Source: Diogma glabrata
Taxonomy: Eukaryota > Arthropoda > Insecta > Diptera > Cylindrotomidae
DNA length: 64,000 bases
Direction: 5' to 3'
NCBI GenBank assembly: GCA_963693315.1
Contig: OY856187.1
Coordinates: 394,225,320-394,289,319, forward strand
This document shows positions 23,241 to 36,575 of this stretch, in pieces (the stretch's first letter is position 1; each line of letters begins with the position of its first letter). The translations under genes were made by a program, and so were the position numbers. Below the pieces are notes generated by a model. The model worked only from the letters and a program-made list of their open reading frames with translations, made no database searches and was not told the DNA's origin.

Positions 23241-25590
23241 AAAATATAATTTCGTTTTGTTTTCAAGGTAGTTTTCAAATAATTTCTTAATTTCTTCTGT
23301 GGCGGTAAATTTCAACAATTTAATTCAATAAATACATAAATATAATTACAACTTACATCGGAAACAATCCCGGCTGAAAGGTATAAGACAGGTTGTACAA
23401 AGAAAAACCTTATTGGGTTAATATAAAAAAGTCTGTTCTTATAAATATAAAGTAGAATAAAAACTGTCAATCTCACACGGAAAAAAATAATGGCTTCTGT
23501 CAACGCCAATTTTTACTTAAAATAGTTTTTGTATCACTCCTAGCTATTGTAAAATAAATATTAATATTGTCTAAATAGATACTTATTGTAACTGGAGTTT
23601 ATATACAATAAATAAATGTTCGTTTATTAAAATCAATTGAATTTTCGTGTGCGTTGGATTTATAAATAAAATCAGATAATTTTGAGACTTATGAACTTAT
23701 GAAATGTCCTATAAAACCAGCCGAGTCGATTGCTAGATATGTTGATTAAAACTATGGGAAATGCAAATAATATATTTAGCCAACAATTCATACACAGCTT
23801 CAAAATATTACTCCACAAGAAATCGAGGACAGAAATGGCCGAATCTCGATAATATAACATCTCCATGTTGGGATTTATCACAACTTCAAATCATCTATAA
23901 CATCAAGATAACTCATCTGGACAACTCTGATACAAATAATACCAAACTTCAAAGTCCACAATATTTATCACAAAAAACAAGATGAAGTTATTCAGTCCAA
24001 CTCATCTATTTCGATTTAAAATCGTTTCACTGTGGATTGAACTTTTCAAAAATAAAAACACTTGCAAAATCAAATTAAGGTTTTAAATACTTTTATTCCG
24101 TGAATTTGATTAAATCGAAAAGAATACACTAAACATTTTTTTATATTCAGGTTGACATTCAACTAAAAATTTCTTCCTTTTTTTTATATTCAATTAAATC
24201 ATAACATAAAACTTTGAGTTTATACAAATAATATGCCCGACTCGATACAATTTTAATTTTCAAACTACAATTTTAAACTACAAAAATTGCGAAATTTAAT
24301 TTTTAATAGATCTCAAATCTAAAACGAACTTTAAATTCATGATTTGAGAATCATAATCTAACTTTTAAGTTGTAATTAATTTTATAAATAAAATCATACT
24401 GACCGAAATATGCAAAAATACATTCTATAAATATAATTTTAAACAAAGGAGTAGAAGCGAGATCGTTATTCAATAATTTTGTATATTTCTTTCTGTTATG
24501 TGGTATTATCCCTTTTCAAAAAAAAATCAATCACGATCATTATCATACTGTCTCAACATCGCATTACAAAACTCATATATCATTTAAATTCTGTTTCATT
24601 TGATTATCGTCGATCATGAACAAAAACAGACAAACATATCTAATTTTGTGTTTGTTTACTTTGCAGTTATTAAAAATTATAAAGAGAATAAAACGACAAT
24701 AACCTACGAATTTCGTTAACAGTTTGATAGAACAGATGATTAAAATCCCATTACTATTACAATCCCAAACATTTCAATATGAGATGGTATCTGATAGTAT
24801 CAACAAAAAATAGAAAAATGTTATTACAACTATATGAGTTTTACCCCTGTTTGATTAAAACAAAGTAGAAGGATGTTTACGAATTTAAGCGATGCTAATT
24901 GTGAGTTTGATAGTTTTTTTTATAGAAATTGATACTGAATCAACACGACGTGTTGTTGTAGCAAAGCGATTAATTAATGGTATTGATAATGAACCAGGTA
25001 ATGTATTTTCGTTGTACTTGGAGGTTGTTTTATGTAGTTACGGATGTTGAATTTTAGGATTACCAAGTAGTCAGTTTATAAGGGAGAGAAAAGATATAAC
25101 AGTGTGGTGACTGAAGAGAATGTATCCTTGACAGTTCGTTGATCGTTAAATCTCACTACCAAGGCATACATTTCCTTCAATCTACCAATACAGAACCTGA
25201 ACTCGTTCTGGAGTGGGGTGTAGACTCTCTTATAAATACTACTGGTTAGATAATACCTCTGATTGCGGCATTACAGTATGAAAAGGAATCTCTTTCCCGG
25301 CTGGATACCTGGTGTCTATCTTTAAATCTAATCGAGTGGTATTCGTGAGGCGAATATATGCGTTTCACCACTGTCCGTCGTTATTTTCCGGCGTTTATAC
25401 ACTACACGACCACAACTTTAACACACCACTCAATATTTAATTTTTTTTACTAACACGATCAACAAAAAACACGAATGAAAAGAAGACAATATGATTTCGT
25501 TTTGTTTAAATTTCTCGCGGAACACAAATTTTTAACCAAACTTTCCCGACTTTGACAGCTAACATATGTTTTAATCATTTACGAATGGTA
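23241..25590. other. No recognisable gene
   Basis: AT-rich. The segment 25090-25420 has a more even composition and may be decayed element sequence, but I could not identify it. Confidence 0.35.
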
Positions 25591-26348
25591 GACTAAGAGT
25601 CTGACTAGATATTTTCAGCTTTCTTATATAGGCGATTAATATCGAAAAATGATAAAAAAGTTTTTCGAAAGTTATTAACAAATTATTGTTAGTACATTTT
25701 CTCCATCAAAACAAATACCGGTTATTAATTTGTAATAAACAAATTGAAAGGTATTTGAACGAAATATACTATTTACAACGCGTTTGAATGAAATAGTAAT
25801 ATATTCGACATTAGGATGGATTGAAACGTAGGTACAACCGACTTTATGATTATTTCGTATTACGAAACAGCAAATTACAACCGTTTTACAGTAGAATCCA
25901 TATATATAACGGAAAGAAAAATTGATAAAAACAACTTTATAAAAATAATAACGTTTTGAAGACAATTGCAATGCTGATTGCAGAATACAATTTTAGGATA
26001 ATAAGACGAATTGGCCAACAGGCACAGCTATTTAAGGTTTGAAAACATTTAGAGCAGTGATGGTTAGAGACCGGGAGAATTCAAATTCATGAAGTATGAC
26101 GCAGCAATGCTGGTGAAAACGCAGTGTGAACCAATAATAGGGTATTGTAAATAAAAGATTATTGTTAATGTTCTCATACTAAGAATAAATATGTATAACG
26201 GAAACTATATGAATATATGACTGTGGATTACGGATAAACGAGAACTTGGTATGAACTACGCGTGATCTGCAAAATATATGAGGAAATAGAAACTTCATGA
26301 ATCTGCGACTTTACCGCACTACGTCATCATACTCCAGTCTACATAACA
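25591..26348 (-). repeat. LTR-like dispersed repeat R2, copy 2 (shortened)
   Basis: On the minus strand starts TGTTATGTAG at 26348 and follows the copies at 3562 and 54382 with scattered differences. It lacks roughly 250 bases present in them near the AGACTAAGAG end (25591). Confidence 0.6.
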
Positions 26349-27640
26349 ATTTGCCATATACGCTCGCACGGTTAGGTTGAGACAACTGCATTTCGATTAG
26401 GAATTGAAAATGATTTGTTCAGTGTAGAATCTATAATTGTTTTATAAGGGAGATATGTCGCAAAATCGGCACTGAATTGTGAATTACTCAAAATAGGCGA
26501 ATAATGCTATCTCATTTAAAAAATCAACATTCTTACCCTTTAATCTTACCATTGTTTATAATAGTCCCAAAAACCGTCAACATCAAATGTTTGTCTACCC
26601 TCGGTCAAAAAGCTGCCTTATTAACAAACAAAAAATTCATAAAACTTAGTGAATGAACACAATAATCATCATCCCTTTTCACACCATAAAATATCATATA
26701 AATAATTAAAATTTCAAAACACTTTAACGTGCAAAAATATCAGATTTTTTCACGAATCTAAATAAAATACAAACAAAAAAAAAAGGAAACCAAAAGCGTA
26801 GAGAACAAAACAATACTAACAGCATCCTGAACAAGAACCCTTGAAGTTCATGAATGAATAATCAGGATTATTATCAATGAAAGGTTTGTAAAATTATTTA
26901 TTTAAAAATGTTTTGAAGTTTTCGTTTTTGTTTTGTTTATTGTTAAGAAAATAGGTTTGATGTTTGACGAGGTGTAGAGTTAAATTATGAGTGACAAAGT
27001 AGAAACAAAGAGGTTATATTAATTGTAGTATAAAATCCCTGATAAATAATATCCCACTCAAGCCATTCTCCAATATCCTTTTTATGTAAGGTTATTAGAA
27101 AAGGGGACGAATACATTTGTATATAGAACATGATGAAGACATTATTTGAATAATTTTAATAAGCTATTTAAAGCATCATAAATGTTTGATATATACAATA
27201 AAATAAATATAATATCTCAACTTCTATTTACTTAATAAAATTTTTAACTTTATAAATTTTGATACTAAAACCAAAATAATCATAAAAATAATTATTCATA
27301 TGAGTGCATGCATTAATTCTCAGATAATTTTGCTGTTTGGTTTTAATTCCCAAATCCAATTAAATTATTTTAATTAGATTAAGTAAGTGTTTGGATTTAG
27401 ATTTTGAATGTTTTTTGTGTTCTTTTTATACAACAGATTATTCTAAAATAGGATTCATTCAATGCAATTGTAAAGGAATAGTATATTGTCATACGAGCAC
27501 AGAGTGATATTGATATTGTATCTTTTTTTAACTGAGTTATTCATATTCGGTTTGATCTCTAGATAAAGAAATTAGAACAATGAATTACTTCGGTCTGAAA
27601 GACCTAAGTATTACATTCATAAGCTCAAAGTGAAATTCTT
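26349..27640. other. No recognisable gene
   Basis: AT-rich; no motifs. Confidence 0.4.
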
Positions 27641-28310
27641 ACCCCCACTTTTTTTGGCATTTCTCAACGTTTTAGGATCTACTGATTCTAAATAAGCAAA
27701 AAAAAATTGTATGTCTGTCTGTTGGCCGGCCGTCCGTCCGGCCGGTCGTCCGTCATTACCTACGCTGCAGGGATTTCAAAAATTTTTTTTCTAAAAATAG
27801 GTATACTCAAGGGAGAAGTCCGATAGGACGCTGTGTTCGATAACTGTTCCGGAAGTGTGTCAAAAATTCATTAAGCGTGTCAAAAACAGCAAATTTTCAT
27901 ATTTTTGGCTGTAAAAACGTTCATTTTAAGTGATTACGAGTAGGAACATTGAATTTGGAGAAATCTTGATGGTAGGGATTGGTATGTGAGATCAAAAACT
28001 AGATTATTGCATTATAAGTTTGTCAAAAAAATATTGTCAAGTGTGTCAAAAGAAAGATTTTTATTTATTTTTTAACCCCATTTTTTGGAAAAAAATAAAA
28101 TTAATTATTTGTTTGAATTGAAATTTTATTTTTTTTTATTGAGAATTATGGCATAAAAGTTTGTCAAAAAATAATGACAAGTGTGTCAAAAAATGAATTA
28201 ATTTATTTTTTTAGCCAATTTTTTGGAAAAAAACTGTAGCTGTTTTTATGACGTATATGTAATTGGAAATGAAATTAGACATGGAAATTTTTTAATTTAT
28301 TATAGTTGAT
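27640..28310. repeat. Repeat-like region with a GC-rich GGCCGG/GTCC core
   Basis: An island of GTCTGTCTGTT then GGCCGGCC and repeated GTCC/GGCCGG units (27715-27756) stands out in AT-rich DNA and contains self-complementary GGCCGGCC and CCGGCCGG. Downstream, GTGTGTCAAAA or a close form recurs at about 27855, 28040 and 28180, giving a loose internal repeat. Such blocks are typical of dispersed non-coding repeats in insect genomes. No protein is encoded. Confidence 0.45.
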
Positions 28311-28690
28311 TTGATTTTGTAATAATTTTTGCAATATCTTTAGAATTTTGGAAAAAGTTTTAATATTTGATTTTGTAAGAATTTTTGGAATATTTTTAGA
28401 ATTTTGAAAAATCTTAAATTTTTGATTTTATTATGATATTTGGAATTGGAATTGGAAAAAATTTCAATTTTTGATTTTGTAATAATTTTTGCAATATTTT
28501 TAAAATTTTGGATAAAGTTTGAATTTTTAAGAATTTTTGGAATATTATGGGAATTTAGAAAAAGTATAAATATTTGATTTTATTTTAATTTATGGAATTT
28601 TGAAAAAAGTTTGATTTTATTTAATTTTTACAATATTTTTGGAATTTTGAAAGAAATATGAATTTGTTATTTTGTAATAATTTCTCGAAA
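28311..28690. repeat. Diverged AT-rich tandem repeat, unit about 55 bp
   Basis: Some seven units of the form TTGATTTTGTAATAATTTTT, then GCAATATTTTT, then AGAATTTTGGAAAAAG follow each other with indels. Confidence 0.7.
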
Positions 28691-29128
28691 CGCTAAATGG
28701 AGAGGTTTTTGAAGCAGCTTGCTGGGGGTATCATCTTTTCACTAAATTATGTTAATTTATGATCTGTTATAATTTTTCCGGCAACGTATTGATGTTTCGT
28801 ATTAGTTTTGTAATAAATTTTTAAACAGAGATAAAAAAGTACATGTACTTTAACAAACAGTTTTATTACTTTTACATCGCTGTCCAAAACTAAAAACCAT
28901 GTCCTCATAAAAGTTTTTTGCCGAAAACTATATGAAAATCCAAAACCCAAACCGAAGTCTTGATAGCTCAGAGCTGTGAAATTTCAGCCCCTCCATATTT
29001 TTCAATTCGTTTTAACTTTTATTCATTCAAGACTTTATCTTAAAATATTCCTACGATATCTCTACAAAATTCTAGACCACAAACCGACTCTTAACAACAA
29101 ATACATCTTTTCGTTATCTTCAAAATAT

Positions 29129-29740
29129 TGTAATAAACTTCGTCCAGAATGGGTTAATTTAATTTAATCATAAATAACCAATACGTTCCGCCTAAATGTT
29201 TCTACATTCTATGGCAAAAATGAATTAAAAGTTAACTCCCTTTAACTAATACAAGTTGCATAAATTAATGTAAATTAAATTTGTTTACATCAATGAATTA
29301 AAAGGAGGAGTGGCCTATTGTTTCTAGAAACAACTACAGTGAGTACCAGAAGAATCTTCGAACAAAAATATCAGATCAAATAAGCGAACAAAAATATCAG
29401 ATAGTCAGTTTTACTTTTGCAATTAAAAGTGTTTATAAATATTCGCAAGTTTAAGGAATAATCGGTGGTACTTGAGCCTGGGTACTAATAGTGAAAGAAT
29501 CTGAACTTAGTGGAATAGTAAATACAGATTTTACGATTCCGAATATTATTGATTCAAATTGTGGAAAAGCGGTGAAGTTTATCGTACATAAATTGGAGAC
29601 CCAGGAATTTATTGTAATTAAATTCGGAGGTTGCTGTAACTGGTGGATAAATAAAATTTGAGATTTTGTTAACTAAAGATCTGTCTTTTTACTCTCGTAT
29701 TTGCTCAATAATCGAAAAGAACCAACGAAGAGTCGTTACA
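29129..29740 (+). repeat. 5' LTR of element C (612 bp)
   Basis: Starts TGTAATAAACTTCGTCCAG and ends GAGTCGTTACA. A TATA box TATAAAT lies at 29434-29440 and an AATAAA signal at 29650-29655, giving U3, R and U5 in normal order. The probable RNA start is near 29453, inferred from the template-switch junction in element A. Confidence 0.92.
29434..29440 (+). promoter_or_regulatory. LTR TATA box
   Basis: TATAAAT about 20-30 bases before the likely start of the R region. The same box is at 45519-45525 in the 3' LTR. Confidence 0.55.
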
Positions 29741-29758
29741 GTGGTGTCAGAAGTGGGA
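29741..29758 (+). promoter_or_regulatory. Presumed primer-binding site of element C
   Basis: GTGGTGTCAGAAGTGGGA directly follows the LTR end, as at 22268 in element A. Its conservation and position fit a tRNA primer site; I did not identify the tRNA. Confidence 0.55.
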
Positions 29759-29769
29759 TTATTGAAACA

Positions 29770-30587
29770 ATGGTCAAGACAGAAAATATTAGTGATCTCA
29801 GCCAGACCCAGCTGAAGGATGAGTTGAGGAAAAGGAATGCTCCAATCCATGGAACGAAGGCAGAACTTGCATTCCGGCTGCGTAAAATTTTAGAAGAAGC
29901 AGGTGAAAACACAGAGGTCATAGAAATAAAGCAAGAGGAAGTTCCGGTCCAGAATACCCCAGCAATTGATCCGATGATGGTGTTGACGAAAGAAATGATG
30001 GCACAGCAACAACAACAACTTGCTGATATGATGGCCCGACAAGAAAAACTGGCAGCAGAACAAAAAGTAGAGCAACAACAACAATTTGCTGATATGATGG
30101 CCAAACAAGGAAACAACCAACAACAACAATTTACTGATATGATCGCCAAACAAGGAAACAATCTGATGGCCCGACAAGAGAAACTGGCAGCTGATATGAT
30201 GACAAAGCAAGAAAGTCTACGTGAAGTAATCGAGTCACGTGTATCCAATGCGGAGGTTAAAATCAACCACTTGGAAAGGGAGCTGCGGAAAGTTACCGAA
30301 GAACATGAAGAGAAACTACGCAATCTTTCGAGTGAAATACGCCAAGAAATAGCACAAGGAAAGTCAGGTAACATGATCAATCCATCAGCTACTTCAGCCG
30401 CAGCTAGAGTAAAAACACCCGCATTTGATGGATCTACATCGTATCAGATATTTAACATGCGATTTGAGATAGAAACAACTGGGTTTGATCACCAGCAAAA
30501 AGCAAACGCTCTTATATTGGCATTGAAGGGACCTGCTGCTGAAATTTTGCAGACACTATCAGCGACAGAGCGTGATTACTGCAAGCT
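29770..30587 (+). pseudogene. gag: Gypsy gag, 5' half, with N-terminal SAP-type motif
   Basis: Start chosen at the ATG (29770) beginning MVKTENISDLSQTQLKDEL, because codons upstream translate LTR and primer site. Residues about 6-42 follow the SAP pattern (LSQTQLKDELRKR, G-KAELAFRLRKIL), a small DNA/RNA-binding helix pair. Then come Gln-rich repeats of LADMMARQEKLAAEQK type, a coiled coil, and the capsid-like TPAFDGSTSYQIF segment. The reading frame is cut at residue about 272 by the 7.5-kb insertion, after which unrelated codons end at 30639. The remainder of gag resumes at 38085. Confidence 0.9.
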
Positions 30588-30591
30588 AATG

Positions 30592-31245
30592 TGTCATGAA
30601 ATCGACTGTGTGTTGAGAATTTGTATTAAAACCATTTAAAACCTATAATGAAATTTGCACTTATTGAATAGGTTTTATGTGTTTGTTTCAATAAAAAAAT
30701 ATTATAAACAAACAGTTAAAAGTATTTTCGAATTTAAAACTTTCCGAAAATCAAAATTTAAAACCGCTGCAAATAAAGTTTGTGATTCGTCATGAAAGCA
30801 TAACAAATGTCATGAAATCTTAACAAATGCAAAATTGTTATTGTCATGATGATAAATGTTATCATAACAAATGCAAAAATATTACAAGTGGCAAGCTCTT
30901 TTAAGTCGATTTTTTTTAAAGTTCTCCATGTGGAATATATGCTAAAAAAATGGTTTGTATTATTAATTACAATCAGTTTTATAACCTTTCATTTATATTA
31001 AAGTTTTTATTGTTGATCATAAATGGTTTTTTTTTTAAGTTTAGGACAGGAAAATAATTCTAACCTAAAAAAGTCAGACAAGTGCGAATAAAATTCGCTC
31101 TTCAAGGGTTCCGTGAATGTAAAGAAAACAATATCAAAATAATTTACATAAAGTTGTGTTGTAAAGGGTTTATATTGCCAGACCATAGACACATAAAAAC
31201 TAAATGGTTCATCGTAAATATCAATAGTTAATGTCAATCTCATCT
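30592..31245. other. AT-rich left part of the composite insertion
   Basis: Contains a loose repeat of ATAACAAATG or close forms (30806, 30828, 30864) and CATGAAATC/CATGAAAGC. No gene was recognised. Confidence 0.4.
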
Positions 31246-32613
31246 ACAGATGTAAATTTACCGGTAAAATATATTTGTGGTAATTTTACCGTAAAATTAC
31301 CGGTAAGATTGGTAAAATTGGTAATATTGGTAATATATAAAACTTTTTCAAAAATTTAAATATCGTTGCAATTTCATTTAATTCAGAATTGATGACTATC
31401 ACAATCATTTCTTGTTTATAAAAACATAAAATGCATATCAAATATATTATTATCGAGGGTAAATATCCTCACTCGCAGATTATTATAAACAGGAAGATAC
31501 ATATGCAACAACGTCAAATTCTTTTATGCCCCATCCATGAACGAAGCTCAGCTGTTGTTCGGTTAGCAAGACATCTAGAAAATAGGCTGCCCGTCATTTT
31601 CCCTGCTGCAAAAATGCAACAAATCCTGAACACACTGGCTTTAACGATAACTGCTTTCTTCACTGTTATGTAAAATTATGCGTTTTTGAAAACACTGCCG
31701 TATTCAAAAATGTTTCGGTATAACACATCGAATAGAAGTAGAAATGCATTTCAATGGCTCAAACGCAAAGAGCAAATTGACAGATAACCAAGCATTTTCA
31801 ATGAAACTTACTTTATTTGGTCTGTACGCAATGGTTCACTTTCAAGCTTTATTCATCGCATGTGGTTTGAAAATGAACCCGGTTCAACGCTTTTCCTGCA
31901 ATTGAGAATAGTCAACGGCATTACACATGTCACTTTTCGCGTACAACACTTACCACGGCCGACACTGGGATAAATGTATTAATAACGTATGCAACACGTT
32001 ACATCCAAATCTAATTCATGCATTGTTTCTTTTTCGTTCATGGGAAAATATAAATCGCAAATTGCTGAAGATATTTGTCTTCAAAAACGCAAGGAATATT
32101 TAAATATGAACGTGCGTTTCACAGCAAAAATTTACAACGAAGCATTGATAATGGTTTGCTGCGTTGCGGTTCTTTAGCTGCTGATCGTACAATGTATAAT
32201 TGGAAGAAGCACAAAATTACTACACGAGTTGAGGGTGATTAACACGGATAATCAGGAAATGGTCAAAATCAGGGAAAAAACTACCCATTCCAACCCACCG
32301 ATCGACAACAGTAGATAAAATAAATGTTTGCTAAAGTACTCTACTTTGTGGCAACACGTAGAGACGTTAAAATTATCTACATTTATGGGTATTCAGCTGA
32401 AAATCGATCGATCAGCTGAGATATTCTCACAACAATGTACAAACAATTTTCAACTATACGGTCAACAAAAAAGGACAAACTTTAAGTTTTAGTAAATAAA
32501 GATTATTCAAATTTTATTCCAATTTACCAATTTTACCAAGCCTAAGTAATATTACGTAATATTACCAATTTTACCGGTAATTTTACCATGGGTAATATTA
32601 CTTTTACATCTGT
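31246..32613. mobile_element. Non-autonomous DNA element with TACCGGTAA-rich inverted ends, 10-bp target duplication
   Basis: Ends are ACAGATGTAAA (31246) and TTTACATCTGT (32613), an exact 11-bp inverted pair. Flanking sequence AATCTCATCT is repeated exactly on both sides (31236-31245 and 32614-32623). The subterminal 80-100 bases on both sides consist of short inverted TTACCGGTAA, GGTAATATTACC and ATTGGTAA motifs that can fold on themselves. Internal open frames (for example 31431-31673) show no transposase motif, so it looks non-autonomous. A 10-bp duplication is longer than the 8 bp of hAT and nearer the 9-11 bp of Mutator-like or Foldback elements; the superfamily is unassigned. Confidence 0.8.
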
Positions 32614-32739
32614 AATCTCATCTAAATTGATCGAAATGATATAAAAAAAATATTACTTTAGGTTAAATGATATCCATAGCTATTTATGGTAGCTAAGGAA
32701 CGACTCAATTCTGTTAAACAACGACGAAATTTAGGGGTG

Positions 32740-35200
32740 GAGTGGTGTTAACGCTAAAAATAGGACTTTTTTGACAATAATTCAAAAACTGTGCATCGCA
32801 AGATTCTAAAATAATTGTAATGTTTCTTAATTTTGGTGTTCTTTCAAATGACACTCATGCGAGCCAAAAAACCTTTTTTTTACGATTCCCCACTCCTATT
32901 CCCTAAACACGTAGAATTAAAACTACTTGAGGCTTCGCTATATTTTTCGTTAAGGGTTTATCAAATTTCCTATCTCTATGAATTTTTTCAAATTTTTCTG
33001 TCAATCAACGAAGAAACGTATAGGGGGGGGGGGGGGGACCAACTTTTTGTTGCACTTTTTTGAGAATAAATCAAAAACGGTGCATCGCAAAATTCTAAAA
33101 AAACTGTATTGTTTTTTAATTTTGGTGTTCTATCAAATGACATCCCACTCATGGGGGTCAAAAAACAATTTTTCACCCTTCCCCACTCCCATCCCCTAAA
33201 CACATAGAAATAAAATCACTTGAAGCTTCGCTATATTTTTCGTGTTCCATAGAATTATAGGCTCATCGCTTTACTAAAATTTTCAGTTCTTTCTATAGCA
33301 ACAATTTTTTTGTGTTAGATTACATAAGTTCGACATTTAGGTCGGTGCTTGGAAAACAACGTATAATTTTAACAATATTTAAAATTAACAAAAGATCAAT
33401 GTTTGACTTAAACAATAGCATATTAAACAAATATTAACCCTAAAATAATTGCAGGTTATCGAACTTACCATTCAATTAAAACTCAACATTTTCTAAAGTT
33501 ATACAAGAAATTTATTAAACCAGTAATTATGAATGGATTACAAACGTGGATCTTAACACAAACTAACAAATCACATCAATCTGATTTGAACCTTGAGAAT
33601 TTACGCCACCTTTTGGGCCCACTTATGGCATACAATACAATACAATATACAATAGATAGTAAAGGACCGTGATAATTTTGAAATAAAGTCTTCTTTCTTT
33701 TGGATAACTGGTTATATTCACTCTAAAAGAGTTGCAAAATTAAGAATTGCTCTAAGAATCAGTATAAAGGATGACATGACTAAAAATGTATACACCAGCC
33801 CCACTCGATATTGCTATTCGGGTTAAAAAAGCTTTATTTCACCTTACCATTCCTACCCTTTCAAAACGATTAATAAATATTTGATACACGGGGGGACGGT
33901 CTGAATTTTGAACATTTTTGATCATAACTCAAAAACTGTGCACCGCAAAATTCTAAAAAAAATTGCAATGATTTTTAAATTAGGTGCTCTTTCAAATGAC
34001 ACCCCACTCGCTTGGGTCAAAAAAAGTTTTTTTTTACCCTCTCTACCCCGGTGCCCTAAACACACAGAAATATAATTATTTGAGACTTCGGTATAATTTT
34101 CATACAAAATTTACCAAATTGCCTAGCTCTGTGAACTTTTTCAAATTTTTCTGTCGATCAGTGTCGAAACGTAGGGGGGGGGGACGGTTTGAATTTTGCA
34201 CTTTTTTGTCCACAACTCAAAAGCTGTGCACCGCAAAATTCTAAAAAAAACTGCAACGAATTCTAAATTAGGTGCTCTTTCAAATGACACCCAACTCGCT
34301 TGGGTCAAAAAAGTTTTTTTTTACCCTCTTTACCCCGGTCCCCTAAACACTCAGAAATATAATTATTTGAGACTTCGGTATAATTTTCATACAAAATTTA
34401 CCAAATTGCCTAGCTCTGTGAACTTTTTCAAATTTTTCTGTCAATCAGTGTCGAAACGTAGGGGGGGGGGAACGGTTTGAATTTTGCACTTTTTTGTCCA
34501 CAACTCAAAAGCTGTGCACCGCAAAATTCTAAAAAAAACTGCAACGAATTTTAAATTAGGTGCTCTTTCAAATGACACCCCACTCGCTTGGGTCAAAAAA
34601 GTTTTTTTTTTACCCTCTTTACCCCGGTACCCTAAACACACAGAAATATAATTATTTGAGACTTCGCTATAATTTTCATACAAAATTTAGCAAATTTCCT
34701 AGCTCTGTGAATTTTTCCAAATTTTTCTGTCAATCAGTGTCGAAACGAAGGGGGGAGGAACGGTTTGAATTTTGCACTTTTTTGTCCATAACTCAAAAAC
34801 TGTGCACCGCAAAATTCTAAAAAAAACTGCAACAAATTTTAAATTAGGTGTTCTTTCAAATGACACCCCACTTGCTAGGGTCAAAAAAGTTTTTTTTTTA
34901 CCCTCTTTACACCGGTTCCCTAAACACACAGAAATATAATTATTTGAGACTTCGGTATAATTTTCATACAAAATTTACCGAGGTGCCTAGCTCTGTGAAT
35001 TTTTCCAAATTTTTCTGTCAATCAGTGTCGAAACGAAGGGGGGGGGGAACGGTTTGTTTTTGACAATAACTCAAAAACTGTGCATTGCAAAATTCTAAAA
35101 AAAATTGCAATGATTTCTAAATTAGGTGCTCTTTCAAATGACACCCCACTTGACCACATTTTAAATAGTGTTTTTACCCCTCCTCATTTCCACCCCCTTA
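32740..35200 (+). repeat. Satellite-like tandem repeat, unit about 288 bp
   Basis: The block AACTCAAAAACTGTGCA, then CGCAAAATTCTAAAAAAA recurs at about 32776, 33063, 33922, 34209, 34497, 34785 and 35063, spaced close to 287-288 bp where contiguous. Each unit also has GGTGCTCTTTCAAATGACAC, a TACCCTC-CCC segment, TTTTTCTGTCAATCAGTGTC and a G-run of 6-16 bases. A further diverged unit may extend to 35450. The gap between 33260 and 33890 is filled by a LINE piece. Open frames across the units are by-products. Confidence 0.92.
33496..33830 (+). pseudogene. LINE RT C-terminal fragment inside the satellite
   Basis: The frame reads LYKKFIKPVIMNGLQTWILT, then LENLRHLLGP, and in a nearby frame FFWITGYIHSKRVAKLRIAL. 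This fits the region after the RT palm of RTE/Jockey-like LINEs (the YKTLIRP-x-YG-ETW and LRWxGH patterns). It interrupts the regular spacing of the 288-bp repeat. Confidence 0.65.
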
Positions 35201-35645
35201 ATAAATCTAATTATGAGAATATGACACTTTTATATATTTTTTATTAAAACTGTACTAATTTTTCTATCATTTCAAATACATTTGAAAATTTTCGATCAGT
35301 TAGGTTCGGAGCTAATCGAGTTAAGAAAACACGAAAAAAACGTCATTATTCAGAATTATACAAAAAATGGTGAGGTGTAAAATTCCAAGATAAATTTTTA
35401 AGGAATACTGAGATGAAGCCCTTTCATATGATACCCTACTTGAATCTATAAAAAAATCTATTTTCTCAAAGGTCTCACATCGAACCCCTGTAAACCAAAC
35501 GAAAACCACATTAGTTTTATTTGTATTCGTCATTTCTTGTGGACAGATTAGTTTTATACGCACCTCAAATTTCAAGTCCGTAGCATTTATAGTTTACGAG
35601 ATAATCGATATAATGTGAAAAACTCGTTTTACTCTCACCAATATT

Positions 35646-35666
35646 GTTCCGTATAAAAAACGGAAC
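35646..35666. repeat. Perfect 7-bp stem hairpin after the satellite
   Basis: GTTCCGT, seven-base loop, ACGGAAC, followed by CCTAAAAA. It lies between the end of the 288-bp repeats and the PLAA fragment. Tandem repeats followed by a terminal hairpin are typical of Helentron/DINE-like elements, but the base after CTAA is A and not T, so this remains a guess. Confidence 0.6.
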
Positions 35667-35676
35667 CCTAAAAACA

Positions 35677-36560
<884 letters not shown>

Positions 36561-36575
36561 GCAGAAAGTTTGGAG

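Noticed and set aside
29736..30380. 214-aa antisense open frame
   Set aside because: It lies opposite gag; Ser/Cys-rich composition is the mirror of the Gln- and Lys-rich gag codons.
32833..35063. Series of similar 60-90 aa open frames as a gene family
   Set aside because: They recur with the 288-bp satellite unit on both strands and match no protein pattern.
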